A stretch of DNA of 64,000 bases from Paenibacillus typhae (GCF_900099765.1 NZ_FNDX01000003.1:62001-126000), one strand, 5' to 3'. Shown: positions 17,582-26,511, counted from the stretch's first letter. The notes: a model not told the origin generated them from the sequence alone. Numbers and translations are program-made.

Positions 17582-19839
17582 GTTGTAGCCGCTCCTTCCT
17601 CTTTCTTCGGTTTCTTCACTTCTTCAGGATATTCGATCCGCGAGTGAAAAATCCCCATGACCGTCTCTTTGAGCGTCCGGGCAATGATGTCCAGCTCCTT
17701 GATCGTCAGGTCACATTCATCAAACTGGTGGTCATCCAGCCTGCTCTTAATAATTTTTTCAATCATCGTCTCTACCTGTACTACGGTTGGCTTGCGGAGG
17801 GAGCGGACCGCTGCTTCCACACTGTCGGCGATCCCGACCACGGCCGCTTCCTTAGACTGCGCTTTGGGACCCGGATAACGGAAATCCTCTTCTGTGAAAT
17901 CAGGCGTAACGCCCTTTTCCTCCGCTATCTTCAGCGCCTTATGATAAAAATAATGCAGGAACGTCGTGCCGTGATGCTGCTCGGCAATGTCGCGGATCGG
18001 CTTGGGCAGCTTGTATTCCTTCTGCATCTCCACCCCGTCCCGGGCGTGCGCTACAATGATGGACTTGCTGAGCGCCGGCTCAATCGAATCATGCGGATTC
18101 TCCATATTGTTCTGGTTCTCAATGAAATAAAACGGCCGCTTCGTCTTGCCGATGTCGTGATAGTAGGAGCCTACCCGGCAGAGCAGCCCGTCCGCACCAA
18201 TCGCCTCTGCCGCCGCTTCCGACAAATTGCCGACCATTACACTGTGATGATAGGTTCCAGGCGTTTCCGTCAGCAGCTTGCGCAGCAACGGGTGATTCGG
18301 GTTGGACAGCTCAACCAGCTTCAGCGCCGACAGGATACCGAAGGTAGCTTCGAAGAACGGCATCAGCCCGATGACAAGCACCGCTGTCAGCAGACCGCCG
18401 GCAAAAGCAAACCCGACCGAATATAAGGTCTGTGTATCGTTCCAGACTCCGCCTCCAAGCAGCTTCAGCATAAAGACGGTCACTGTACCGAATAAGGAAA
18501 CCATGATCCCGCCCTTGAGGAGCGTGGAACGCTGGCCGGCGCGGTGGGTGGCAAAGATCGCTACATACGATACCACCAGCGCAAAGAAGCCGAAGGTAAA
18601 ATCAAATACCGTGTTCTGCTGCACGTTCAGAATAATGCTGGCAAGCACACTGAACAGGATCGAGCAGAAGTACGCCAGAGTAATATCCAGCAGCATGGCA
18701 ATCAGCATCGCCCCGATAGCGACCGGAGCCAGGAAGCCGACATAATAGCGGACATCGGTCTGCAGGAAGGCAGCCAGCTTCATAGTGATAATAGTGATGA
18801 TAAAGACGAGCATCAGCATCAGAAGCTGCGAATTATTGTACTTGAACCCTGCTCCGCCTGTGCCTCCCGAATAACGGATGAACACCATCATCCCTGCAGA
18901 GAGCATAACCGACAGCAGCAGCAGGCCGAATTGCGGCCAGTAGTTAACCTCGTTGCTGAGCAGCCCGTTCTCATCCAGGAGCGCGTATAGCTCGGGCGTG
19001 ATGACATCCCCTTTGGCAACAAGCACATCGCCCTGCTCAATGAACACATCCGGCGTATTCTCGCGGGCCTCAACCTTCGCTTCCTTGGTAGCTTCCTCGT
19101 CAAAAAATTTATTAGGCATAATGACCAGCCGTACCAGCTCCTGAGTCACCTCACGGGCTGTCCGCTGGCTGAGGGAGCTGACGCTGACCTGCTCCGCCAC
19201 CTTCGCACGGGCGGTCTGGGCGTCAACAATCTGGTCATTCATCAGCTTGATGACAATTTCCCGGGCAACCTGCTTCATTTCGATAATATCCTGGGAGGTG
19301 AGCCGCGGAATTTTGATATAGGTCTCTTCCGGAATGGTGTAGGCCTGCTCGGCAATGCCGGACTGGATCTCCTCCAGGAGTGTATCGGAATATGTACCGG
19401 CGCTGCGGCTGGAATTGATAAAGCTCTGTACAAAATCATTGGCCCGCTGCGGGATAACATCTTTGTAAATGCCGATTTTATCGCTTTGCGAGATCAGATC
19501 ATCCTGATTCAGGCTGTCAATCCGGTCCAGCAGCAGGGTTATAAGACTGTCCGCCCTGATCGGTATAATTGCATATTTGTTCTGTACAGCCTCCGCCGCA
19601 GCTTCCTGCGCCTTCAGCTTCGCCTTGTTATCAAGAATCTGCTTCGGAGCCGTAATCTCCTTGGCGCTGGTCGTATTCACTTTAATATCATAGCGTTTCG
19701 GCAGCAGGTCGGATGAGAGGCTGAAGTAGAATACCAGCCCCAGGAACAGGAAAAGAGCATAGCGCGTTGCCGCGCTATACTTCCATCCGGTATTGCTGTA
19801 TACAAATCCGCTTAGTTTCGATGGTTGCTTTGAAGCCAT
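17578..19839 (-). CDS. pgpH: 7TM-HD family phosphodiesterase (PgpH/YqfF)
   Basis: The 753-residue membrane protein has one N-terminal TM (YALFLFLGLVFYFSLSSDLL). A large extracytoplasmic 7TMR-HDED-type region (about 50-295) follows, then about seven TM segments (295-500). The cytoplasmic HD domain has HHSVMVGNLSEAAAEAIGAD, YYHDIGKTKRPFYFIENQ, ARDGVEM and IAEQHHGTTFLHYFYHKA. Homologues such as PgpH of Listeria hydrolyse c-di-AMP. That activity is inferred here from the conserved HD residues. It is coupled to ybeY and preceded by phoH. Confidence 0.93.
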   Translation of the reverse strand: MASKQPSKLSGFVYSNTGWKYSAATRYALFLFLGLVFYFSLSSDLLPKRYDIKVNTTSAKEITAPKQILDNKAKLKAQEAAAEAVQNKYAIIPIRADSLITLLLDRIDSLNQDDLISQSDKIGIYKDVIPQRANDFVQSFINSSRSAGTYSDTLLEEIQSGIAEQAYTIPEETYIKIPRLTSQDIIEMKQVAREIVIKLMNDQIVDAQTARAKVAEQVSVSSLSQRTAREVTQELVRLVIMPNKFFDEEATKEAKVEARENTPDVFIEQGDVLVAKGDVITPELYALLDENGLLSNEVNYWPQFGLLLLSVMLSAGMMVFIRYSGGTGGAGFKYNNSQLLMLMLVFIITIITMKLAAFLQTDVRYYVGFLAPVAIGAMLIAMLLDITLAYFCSILFSVLASIILNVQQNTVFDFTFGFFALVVSYVAIFATHRAGQRSTLLKGGIMVSLFGTVTVFMLKLLGGGVWNDTQTLYSVGFAFAGGLLTAVLVIGLMPFFEATFGILSALKLVELSNPNHPLLRKLLTETPGTYHHSVMVGNLSEAAAEAIGADGLLCRVGSYYHDIGKTKRPFYFIENQNNMENPHDSIEPALSKSIIVAHARDGVEMQKEYKLPKPIRDIAEQHHGTTFLHYFYHKALKIAEEKGVTPDFTEEDFRYPGPKAQSKEAAVVGIADSVEAAVRSLRKPTVVQVETMIEKIIKSRLDDHQFDECDLTIKELDIIARTLKETVMGIFHSRIEYPEEVKKPKKEEGAATT

Positions 19840-19856
19840 GAGGACAGTCCCCTTTG

Positions 19857-20828
19857 TTAGTCGAGGTTTTCGGCAGAGCGGTCATAGGCTACGATAATTT
19901 TCTGCACCAGAGAATGTCTTACTACATCCTGTTCTGCAAAATATACAAACCCGATTTCTTCAATGCCGGATAAAATCGCCTTAGCTTCGATCAATCCCGA
20001 TTTTTTGCCGCGAGGCAGGTCGATCTGGGTAACGTCACCGGTGATGACCATCTTGGAGCCGAAGCCAAGCCGGGTCAAAAACATCTTCATCTGCTCCGGA
20101 GTCGTATTCTGGGCTTCATCCAGGATTATAAAAGAATCATCCAGCGTACGCCCGCGCATATAGGCAAGCGGTGCAATCTCAATCAGTCCCCGCTCCAGCG
20201 CCTTGGCAACCTGGTCCGGCCCCATAACGTCGTACAGGGCATCGTAGAGCGGACGCAGGTACGGATCAACCTTCTCCTGCAGATCGCCCGGCAGAAAGCC
20301 CAGGCTTTCACCTGCTTCCACAGCAGGCCGGGTAAGCACGATCCGCTTCACGGAGCCCTCCTTGAGGGCTGCAACGGCGAGTACAACAGCGAGGTAAGTT
20401 TTCCCCGTTCCCGCGGGCCCGATGCCGAAGACGATGTCGCGTTTCTTAATGGTTGTTACATAATGCTTCTGGCCGATGGTTTTGACGCGGATTGGCTTAC
20501 CGCGGAACGTAGTCGTAATTTCGCCTTTGAACAGGTCCAGCAGCTGATCAGAGCGGAACTCCTTGGCCAGCTCCACCGCATACTGGACATCGCGCTCGCT
20601 GAGAATGTAACCGCTGCGGATCAGGGACAGCAGCACATTGAACAGCTGCTCCAGCATGTCCACCTCACGCTCCGCCCCGCGAATTGTAATTTCTGCTTCG
20701 CGTGAGTCAATCACTGCCGGAATTTCACTTTCAACGATTTTCAGAAATCCATCCTGCGGGCCGAACAGGGATTGCGCTTCTCCCGCATTTTGTAAAGATA
20801 TACGAATGCTTGCAGTCTGTTCTGACAA
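19857..20828 (-). CDS. phoH: PhoH family ATPase
   Basis: The 323-residue cytoplasmic ATPase has Walker A GIGPAGTGKTYLAVVLAV near residue 137 and Walker B FIILDEAQNTTPEQM near 235. TGDVTQIDLPRGKKSGL, a conserved PhoH signature, follows. The N-terminal ~100 residues are the KH-like part. The family is linked to RNA metabolism and often neighbours YbeY. The start is TTG at 20826-20828 with GAGG 4 nt upstream. Confidence 0.96.
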   Translation of the reverse strand: MSEQTASIRISLQNAGEAQSLFGPQDGFLKIVESEIPAVIDSREAEITIRGAEREVDMLEQLFNVLLSLIRSGYILSERDVQYAVELAKEFRSDQLLDLFKGEITTTFRGKPIRVKTIGQKHYVTTIKKRDIVFGIGPAGTGKTYLAVVLAVAALKEGSVKRIVLTRPAVEAGESLGFLPGDLQEKVDPYLRPLYDALYDVMGPDQVAKALERGLIEIAPLAYMRGRTLDDSFIILDEAQNTTPEQMKMFLTRLGFGSKMVITGDVTQIDLPRGKKSGLIEAKAILSGIEEIGFVYFAEQDVVRHSLVQKIIVAYDRSAENLD

Positions 20829-20843
20829 GTAGCCTCATTCTCC

Positions 20844-22025
20844 TCAGTTGTTTACTATCGGAAGTTCTTCCGCGATTCTCTCTTCCACCTCAAACAGCAC
20901 TTTCATATAAACTTTACCATTGTCTTTCTTCTCATGCAAAATTTTTTGACTTTTAATGGTGCTGTCCGTGCCGTAACGGGCCAAAATATCGCTTTTTGCG
21001 CGGGCAATCCCTTCCTCCCTCGCCTCTTCCTCCGTCTTCACCGAAGACGCATAACTGATCTCCAGCTCCTTCTCCGTCATGACGCCCAGCGGCAGCTGAA
21101 GGGAGCGCCAGGAGAGCATATTATTTTCCGTGAGTGTACGCGATTTGCTGAAGCCGGATTTACCGTATCCCCACAGCTGTACTGCCCAGTCTCCGATTAC
21201 AAGATAGGTCCGGTCTTTTCGTTCCCCGGTATAGGAGCTGCTTGTCGTCTTCAGCGGGACCTCGATATTGTATTCATGCCAGACGAGGCCCTTTACTTCG
21301 CCCTTGGCTACAACATATTCTATATTTTCCTCATCACCCAGTGCCCCTGAAATGAGGATCTGTCCTTTTTTAACCCGGGAATTTATGCCCACCACCGGCC
21401 TGCCCTGCTCCGCATAAATACCGGTAACAACCGCATCCGTTCTGCTGACCAGATGGCGCTGGCTAAGGAGGGGCCGCTTTTCCGGCTGGTCTGCCTCGAC
21501 AACCTGGATGGTGATGCTAGTCCCTGTCCGCTCTACGCCCACCCAGGAAAGCCCCGGTATGCGGGAGGTCAGCCTTTTGGAGAGCTTGTCCGGCTCGTCC
21601 ATGCGCCAAATCCACTGAAACGGATAAATCCCCTCCTGGCGGGCTGCAGCCAGCAGATCATCGGAGGCAATACGCTGGTTGCCTTCGATCCGGACGGTCC
21701 AGACCATGGAGCAGAACAGCAGAAGCATGACCCCGAACAGCAGGATGCCTCCGGCAAAAAGCTTACGCCTCCACAGCCTGGCCAGCCGGAAAGGAAGGCC
21801 GCTTCTCGCAGTGACGTGCACGCGGCAGCCTGTCTTTTTTAAGAGCGGCCGAAGGCTGAAGAAGTCATCCAGCAGCAGGTTCAGGGAAGCGCCGTTCCCT
21901 GCAGGCTTCACCTCCCAGATGACAATGCCGGCTTCGGTTACGGCGTTGATAAACTTTTCCACCGCAGGTCCCGTCACATGCAGTGTAACGAACCCCCGCA
22001 GTGATGACAGAGGCGGCTCTTTCAT
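20844..22025 (-). CDS. yqfD: Sporulation protein YqfD
   Basis: The 393-residue membrane protein matches YqfD, made in the mother cell during sporulation. It begins SLRGFVTLHVTGPAVEKFIN, has one clear TM (AGGILLFGVMLLLFCSMVW, ~residue 95), then the signature VRIEGNQRI and an outer domain of about 270 residues (YPFQWIWRMDEP, VVGINSRVKKGQILISG). B. subtilis YqfD is under SigE control and needed for proper spore development. It overlaps yqfC by 4 nt. Confidence 0.93.
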   Translation of the reverse strand: MKEPPLSSLRGFVTLHVTGPAVEKFINAVTEAGIVIWEVKPAGNGASLNLLLDDFFSLRPLLKKTGCRVHVTARSGLPFRLARLWRRKLFAGGILLFGVMLLLFCSMVWTVRIEGNQRIASDDLLAAARQEGIYPFQWIWRMDEPDKLSKRLTSRIPGLSWVGVERTGTSITIQVVEADQPEKRPLLSQRHLVSRTDAVVTGIYAEQGRPVVGINSRVKKGQILISGALGDEENIEYVVAKGEVKGLVWHEYNIEVPLKTTSSSYTGERKDRTYLVIGDWAVQLWGYGKSGFSKSRTLTENNMLSWRSLQLPLGVMTEKELEISYASSVKTEEEAREEGIARAKSDILARYGTDSTIKSQKILHEKKDNGKVYMKVLFEVEERIAEELPIVNN

Positions 22026-22315
22026 GGTTTCTCCTCGCTTCCCTTGTATCTGATTTCCCCGATAATGCCTTCAACAGCCAGCTCCTGGCCGAGGATATTG
22101 CGGATCATTAGCTCCTGCCCGGAGATTTCAAGCGAACCCTGGGCTAACGCGATGGTAAGCTGGCCGGACGAAAAATGCAGCACACCGCGGTGGTTCTCAA
22201 TATACAGTTCCTTATTGCCGATCAGGGTGATCCGGGGCAGCTCCTGCAGCACATCCTGCGGAAGATCCAGTACCCCGTTTGTCCATCCCCGCAGCCTGCG
22301 GCCGATACGGGTCAT
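22022..22315 (-). CDS. yqfC: Sporulation protein YqfC
   Basis: The 97-residue protein belongs to the YqfC/YabP family of sporulation proteins. Characteristic strings are LDLPQDVLQELPRITLIGN and ELYIENHRGVLHFSSGQLTI, followed by GSLEISGQELMIRNI. The function is not defined beyond a sporulation role. It has a GAAGGGGGAG ribosome binding site, overlaps yqfD, and is preceded by a SigE-like promoter, which fits mother-cell expression. Confidence 0.93.
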   Translation of the reverse strand: MTRIGRRLRGWTNGVLDLPQDVLQELPRITLIGNKELYIENHRGVLHFSSGQLTIALAQGSLEISGQELMIRNILGQELAVEGIIGEIRYKGSEEKP

Positions 22316-22348
22316 ATGTAGACTTCTCCCCCTTCCTGCCTTCTTTAC

Positions 22349-22377
22349 ACCTTATGCGGCGCTGCAGGCTTTTATGA
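22349..22377 (-). promoter_or_regulatory. SigE-like promoter of yqfCD
   Basis: The minus strand reads TCATAAA (22371-22377), 14 nt, then CATAAGGT (22349-22356). This resembles the SigE consensus (ATA-type -35, CATAcaaT-type -10, 13-15 nt spacing). The predicted transcript start is about 25 nt before the yqfC ATG. Confidence 0.65.
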
Positions 22378-22443
22378 GAAATACTCACACAGGGACAGAG
22401 AAATGCGGCTGCGGTCCTTCCGCAGAGTTTGCTGAAAAACGCA

Positions 22444-22480
22444 AAGAGCCTCTGAACCCTTAAAAAGGGTCCAGAGGCTT
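22444..22480 (-). terminator. Intrinsic terminator after floA operon
   Basis: On the minus strand GCCTCTGGACCC-TTTTTAA-GGGTTCAGAGGC is followed by TCTTTGCGTTTTT. It separates the floA-linked gene from the yqfC promoter. Confidence 0.8.
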
Positions 22481-22540
22481 GCCTTGCATAAACTGTAATC
22501 CAGTTATGAACGTCTAAACACGGCTGCCGCTGTACGGCTG

Positions 22541-23152
22541 CTATCTCCTCGTTGAGTGGGGACGTCGGGAACGCGGCGGACTGAGAATTTCCGCCCAGAT
22601 AATCCCGTTCCGCAGCGCCTGACGGCTGTCCGCAGCTCCGCCGGGGAGAGAGGCGGAAGCAGAACCCTGCATACGGGCCGCTGCAGGCCCGTCAGCAGCC
22701 TTCTCCAGGCCATAGGCTGCCATACCGTCATATGCGGCCTGCAGACGCTCCAGCTCACGCTGCATCCGTTCTGTGCGGGCCTGCACACTGTCCTCCTGAT
22801 CCGCAGGCTGCTCGTAAGACATCCCTTCACCCGTCTCATAGTCGGGAGTCGGGATCTGGGGCGGCTCTTCCCAGGCAGGGGCCAGTTCATGCTCATGCCG
22901 CTCATAGGACGAGCTGTCCCGCGAGGACCTGCTGCCTTCAGGTGCAGGGAAGCCGCTTCCGGTTCCGGCAGAACGCGCTTTATCTTCCTCGGCGTCCGGG
23001 CGTCCAGTCCTGCGCAGCGGGTTATCCCCGCCCCCGCCAAAGGTAGGCATTCCGCTGCGGGTGTTAGGCTTTTTCTTATTCTTGGCCGCTTTATTCACAT
23101 TGGTAAAGATTGCGATCAGAATAATCACGGCAATATAAATCAGACTGCCCAT
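22541..23152 (-). CDS. Membrane-anchored low-complexity protein in floA operon
   Basis: The 203-residue product is not recognised. It starts MGSLIYIAVIILIAIFTNVN, a single N-terminal TM, followed by a basic stretch (KAAKNKKKPNTRSG) and a long, probably disordered tail rich in Ser, Gly, Pro, Glu and Ala with a short coiled segment (ARTERMQRELERLQAAYDG). The C-terminus is basic (PPRSRRPHSTRR). This frame is preferred over a longer Arg/Pro-rich alternative frame because it begins 16 nt after floA with a good start and TM. It occupies the position of yqfB in B. subtilis but shows no likeness to it. It may be a FloA partner (inference). Confidence 0.7.
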   Translation of the reverse strand: MGSLIYIAVIILIAIFTNVNKAAKNKKKPNTRSGMPTFGGGGDNPLRRTGRPDAEEDKARSAGTGSGFPAPEGSRSSRDSSSYERHEHELAPAWEEPPQIPTPDYETGEGMSYEQPADQEDSVQARTERMQRELERLQAAYDGMAAYGLEKAADGPAAARMQGSASASLPGGAADSRQALRNGIIWAEILSPPRSRRPHSTRR

Positions 23153-23168
23153 GGGATCTCACATCCCC

Positions 23169-24170
23169 TTATTTATTGGTCGGACGGTTCGGATCATCCC
23201 CGTCGTTCACTTTACCGAGCGAGCCGCGCATCTGCGTATCGGCCTCGATATTTTTGAGATTCATGTAATCCATCACACCCAGCTGTCCGGACCGCAGCGC
23301 TTCGGCCATTGCCAGCGGCACCTGGGATTCGGATTCGACAACCAGCGCCTTCATTTCGACAACTCTCGCCTTCATCTCCTGCTCATGGGCAACAGCCATC
23401 GCTCTGCGCTCCTCGGCTTTCGCCTGGGCGATGCGCTTATCGGCTTCGGCCTGCTCAGTCTGCAGGTAAGCCCCGATATTTTTGCCGACATCGACATCCG
23501 CAATATCAATGGAGAGAATTTCAAAGGCTGTTCCGGAGTCAAGCCCCTTGGACAAAACAGTCCGGGAAATCGAATCGGGATTCTCCAGCACGTCTTTATG
23601 CGAATTACTGGAACCTACCGTGGTAACAATCCCTTCGCCGACACGGGCAATAATGGTTTCTTCGCCCGCACCGCCGACCAGCCGGTCGATATTGGCCCGA
23701 ACAGTCACGCGGGCTTTAACCTTAACTTCAATCCCGTTTCTGGCAACTGCAGCTACAATCGGCGTTTCAATGACACGCGGGTTAACACTCATCTGCACCG
23801 CCAGCAGCACGTCACGCCCTGCCAGGTCAATCGCCGCCGCACGGGTAAATTCAAGCGGAATGTTGGCCCGCTGCGCCGCGATCAGCGCATTGACAACCCG
23901 GTCCACGTTACCGCCGGCGAGATAATGGCTCTCCAGCTGGTTGATGTTAAGACCCAGTCCGGCTTTGGTAGCCTTAATCAGCGGATTAACAATCCGGCTT
24001 GGCGTTACCCGGCGCAATCTCATCGCCACCAGCGTAATAATGCTGATTCTTACACCTGATGCCCATGCAGAAATCCACAGCATAACCGGGAAGAAGCTGA
24101 AGAACACACTCAATACAATGATCACGACAACCGCAATCAGCAAAATAGGAATCAAAGAAGCTTCGCCCAT
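23169..24170 (-). CDS. floA: Flotillin-like protein FloA (YqfA)
   Basis: The ~333-residue lipid-raft scaffold protein has an N-terminal membrane hairpin ([20 protein letters not shown]), a PHB/SPFH-like domain with [20 protein letters not shown] and [20 protein letters not shown], and a C-terminal coiled coil rich in Ala/Glu ([20 protein letters not shown]). FloA organises functional membrane microdomains and membrane fluidity. The ATG at 24170 is preferred; a TTG at 24182 lies directly against the GGAGG. It is cotranscribed with nfeD, the usual partner. Confidence 0.95.
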   Translation of the reverse strand: MGEASLIPILLIAVVVIIVLSVFFSFFPVMLWISAWASGVRISIITLVAMRLRRVTPSRIVNPLIKATKAGLGLNINQLESHYLAGGNVDRVVNALIAAQRANIPLEFTRAAAIDLAGRDVLLAVQMSVNPRVIETPIVAAVARNGIEVKVKARVTVRANIDRLVGGAGEETIIARVGEGIVTTVGSSNSHKDVLENPDSISRTVLSKGLDSGTAFEILSIDIADVDVGKNIGAYLQTEQAEADKRIAQAKAEERRAMAVAHEQEMKARVVEMKALVVESESQVPLAMAEALRSGQLGVMDYMNLKNIEADTQMRGSLGKVNDGDDPNRPTNK

Positions 24171-24222
24171 ACCTGTTCCCAACCTCCGTTACTTTTATTA
24201 AAAATCATACTACATTCGCAGC

Positions 24223-25599
24223 TCATTCCGCCGCTTCCTTTACCACCACACGGCCGCCCTCCACCTTCACCACAGCAATAGGACGGTCAGGATTGATAAA
24301 GCTTCCTTCGGTAACCACATCCACCCGTTCTCCGCCGATCATGGCTGTTCCCGCAGGACGGAGCGGAGTAATGCTCATTCCCGCTGCGCCAATGAGGCTG
24401 AGCTTTTCCAGTGCAGGCACAAAGCCCTCTTCTTTGGTCAGACTCTCACGGAGAATGAACCGGTTCCAGATGCCGCGCTCCTTAAAAGTAACCACAACGA
24501 CCGCAATGACTACCGCGGCAGCAGCAAATGCGATCCCGAGATTAAGCAGGGCGTGGGTGTAGCTGAAGGCTGCACGAACAACACCTGCTACCAGACAGAC
24601 TGAACCCAGCAGTCCGAGTATGCCGAAGCTTGGCACAAAGAGCTCCAGCACCAGCATGACAAGCCCCAGAATGAACAGCAGCCATGTCTCCGCTCCAGCG
24701 AAGCCGGCCACGTAATTGCCGAAGAAATACAGGGCAAAGGCCAGGGTCCCGATAATACCGGGAGCACCGAAGCCCGGCACCAGCAGCTCAATGACAATCC
24801 CGGCAATCCCTATAAAGAGCAGAATAATCATTACAACCGGATTGGTGAGAAAATGTGACACCTTTTCCGCGCCGGTCTGCTTGACGTGAAAAATGTCGTC
24901 CGTCGAGTAGCCCAGCAAGCCGACTGCCTCCTCAGAGGTAGCCGCCAAATGCTCGGCATAGCCCGCTTTAATCGCTTCGTCACTGGTCAGCGCAATGATC
25001 TGTCCTGCCGCCTTGTTGACGCCGAGCTCAGGCTTGTTCACAACCAGGTTCACATCCATCATTCCTGCTGCAATGTCAGGATCACGGCCGTTCAGCATGG
25101 CTGCCCCGACCATTTTGGATTTCCAGTAGGAGACGATTTTGGCGTCATCCACACTGTTGCCGTCCCTGTCTACAAGAGACGCCGCGCCGATCATGCTTCC
25201 GGGCTTCATAATAATGCTGTCTGCGTTCAACGCTATGTAACTGCCTGCCGACGCAGCGTCGCCCTTAATAAAAGCAGTAACCGGAATGTCGTTGTCCCTG
25301 ATCAGTGAACCAATCTGCTCTGCAGAATCCACAAGTCCCCCGGGTGTATCAATCTCCAGTACAATCAGAACCGCTCCGTAGTTAGCCGCCTCTGCAAATC
25401 CGCGCTCCAGAAAGCTCTGCAGCCCGCGTTCAATCTCATGTTCAACCGGAATGATAAACACAGGGCCGCTTTTGACTTCTCCGGCCGACCGGTCTGTTGA
25501 CCCGGATGATGCGGCTGCACCTGCCAGTACCGGTAGGCACAGCATCAGCAGCAGAATAGCGGCAGTAAAGGAAACAAGCCCTTTCCGGAATCTGCTCAC
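24223..25599 (-). CDS. yqeZ: NfeD family membrane protein (YqeZ), serine-protease-like domain
   Basis: The 458-residue product has a signal or TM segment (GLVSFTAAILLLMLCLPVLA). A ClpP/crotonase-like protease domain follows (about 50-230) with EIDTPGGLVDSAEQIGSLIR and the nucleophile region GDAASAGSYIALNADSI. Then come four to five TM segments (245-380) and the C-terminal OB-fold NfeD domain (MIGGERVDVVTEGSFI). NfeD works with flotillins in membrane organisation. The start is GTG at 25597-25599 with GGGGAGG 7 nt upstream. The longer frame to 25671 is rejected because it would begin inside the predicted promoter -35. Confidence 0.93.
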   Translation of the reverse strand: MSRFRKGLVSFTAAILLLMLCLPVLAGAAASSGSTDRSAGEVKSGPVFIIPVEHEIERGLQSFLERGFAEAANYGAVLIVLEIDTPGGLVDSAEQIGSLIRDNDIPVTAFIKGDAASAGSYIALNADSIIMKPGSMIGAASLVDRDGNSVDDAKIVSYWKSKMVGAAMLNGRDPDIAAGMMDVNLVVNKPELGVNKAAGQIIALTSDEAIKAGYAEHLAATSEEAVGLLGYSTDDIFHVKQTGAEKVSHFLTNPVVMIILLFIGIAGIVIELLVPGFGAPGIIGTLAFALYFFGNYVAGFAGAETWLLFILGLVMLVLELFVPSFGILGLLGSVCLVAGVVRAAFSYTHALLNLGIAFAAAAVVIAVVVVTFKERGIWNRFILRESLTKEEGFVPALEKLSLIGAAGMSITPLRPAGTAMIGGERVDVVTEGSFINPDRPIAVVKVEGGRVVVKEAAE

Positions 25600-25643
25600 A
25601 TTAGAACCTCCCCTCTTCATGATAACCCATTTCATACTCCTAG

Positions 25644-25670
25644 TACGCCCATATCCGTCAATCCGTTTCA
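25644..25670 (-). promoter_or_regulatory. SigW-like (ECF sigma) promoter of nfeD-floA
   Basis: The minus strand reads TGAAAC (25665-25670), 17 nt, then CGTA (25644-25647). This matches the SigW consensus TGAAAC-N16/17-CGTA. In B. subtilis the yqeZ-floA operon is a known SigW target, so envelope-stress control is likely conserved. The leader to the GTG start is about 40 nt. Confidence 0.75.
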
Positions 25671-25701
25671 AAACATTAACCGGGCTGACGGCTTATAACC
25701 C

Positions 25702-25747
25702 ATGAAAAAGGGACAAAGATAAGCAGATGCTTATAATTTGTCCCTTT
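25702..25747 (-). terminator. Second, extended terminator hairpin after yqeY
   Basis: On the minus strand AAAGGGACAAA and TTTGTCCCTTT are perfect 11-bp arms. Within them ATAAGCA-TC-TGCTTAT extends the stem by 7 bp. TTTTTC follows. It stands in tandem with the terminator at 25754-25782. Confidence 0.75.
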
Positions 25748-25753
25748 ATAACG

Positions 25754-25782
25754 AAAAACACCCCTTATTAAAAGGGGTGTTA
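25754..25782 (-). terminator. Intrinsic terminator of rpsU-yqeY
   Basis: On the minus strand AACACCCCTT-TTAAT-AAGGGGTGTT is followed by TTTCG. It lies 9 nt after the yqeY stop. Confidence 0.9.
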
Positions 25783-25790
25783 GCGCTATA

Positions 25791-26234
25791 TTATTGCAGA
25801 AATTGCAGAACCGCCTGGTTCACAAGTTTACCATCGGCGCGACCTTTGACCTTAGGCATCAGTGCGCTCATGACCTTACCCATATCACTTTTCGAAGAAG
25901 CACCGGTTTCCTGGATGGTCTGCTGTACAATTACTTTAATTTCTTCTTCGGAAAGCTGCGCAGGAAGATACTTAATGATAATCTCGATTTCTGCCTTCGT
26001 ATTCGCGGCAAGCTCTTCACGACCCGCTGATTCAAATTCTTGGAGGGCATCTTTGCGCTGTTTGATTTCACGACTAAGGATATCAAGCACTTCGTTGTCG
26101 TCTAATGTTCTCTTTAATTCTATTTCAGAATAATTTATCGTAGAACGAACCATTCGAATGGTGGAGAGTGTGAACTTGTCCTTACTCTTCATCGCTTGCT
26201 TCATATCTTCGTTCAATCGTTCGCTAAGATTCAT
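25791..26234 (-). CDS. yqeY: GatB/YqeY domain-containing protein
   Basis: The 147-residue cytoplasmic protein matches YqeY, an all-helical domain also found at the C-terminus of the GatB amidotransferase subunit, where it contacts tRNA. Typical strings are LNEDMKQAMKSKDKFTLSTI, RMVRSTINYSEIEL and KSDMGKVMSALMPKVKGRAD. The stand-alone role is unknown. It follows rpsU by 15 nt with AGGAGG upstream, the Bacillus order. Confidence 0.95.
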   Translation of the reverse strand: MNLSERLNEDMKQAMKSKDKFTLSTIRMVRSTINYSEIELKRTLDDNEVLDILSREIKQRKDALQEFESAGREELAANTKAEIEIIIKYLPAQLSEEEIKVIVQQTIQETGASSKSDMGKVMSALMPKVKGRADGKLVNQAVLQFLQ

Positions 26235-26249
26235 GACTCGGTAATCCTC

Positions 26250-26423
26250 CTAAAACTTTCTCTTACGAGCAGCCTCAGACTTCTTCTTGCGCTTAACGCT
26301 TGGCTTCTCATAATGCTTGCGTTTCTTCACCTCAGCCAAGACACCATCTTTAGCGATGGAACGTTTAAAGCGACGAAGTGCAGCATCAATTGTCTCGTTT
26401 TTACGAACTTTCGTTTCAGACAC
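26250..26423 (-). CDS. rpsU: 30S ribosomal protein S21
   Basis: The 57-residue basic protein is S21: [20 protein letters not shown], then [20 protein letters not shown]. It is a late-binding 30S subunit protein. The GTG at 26421-26423 is the start, with GGAGGGAGGG upstream; the longer in-frame extension contains the promoter -10 and is not translated. A strong SigA promoter lies directly upstream. Confidence 0.97.
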   Translation of the reverse strand: MSETKVRKNETIDAALRRFKRSIAKDGVLAEVKKRKHYEKPSVKRKKKSEAARKRKF

Positions 26424-26481
26424 CAGTTTTCCCTCCCTCCGACCAGACCGTCCAAGAGCATAACACGGTTCATCAAATTTC

Positions 26482-26511
26482 ATTATAGGTCAAACTGAAA
26501 TAAGGTGTCAA
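26482..26511 (-). promoter_or_regulatory. Strong SigA promoter of rpsU-yqeY
   Basis: The minus strand has a consensus -35 TTGACA (26506-26511) and a consensus -10 TATAAT (26482-26487), 18 nt apart. Confidence 0.85.

Noticed and set aside
22504..23040. 178-codon minus-strand frame rich in Arg and Pro
   Set aside because: It overlaps the 203-residue TM-anchored frame, lacks a suitable start context and has skewed composition.
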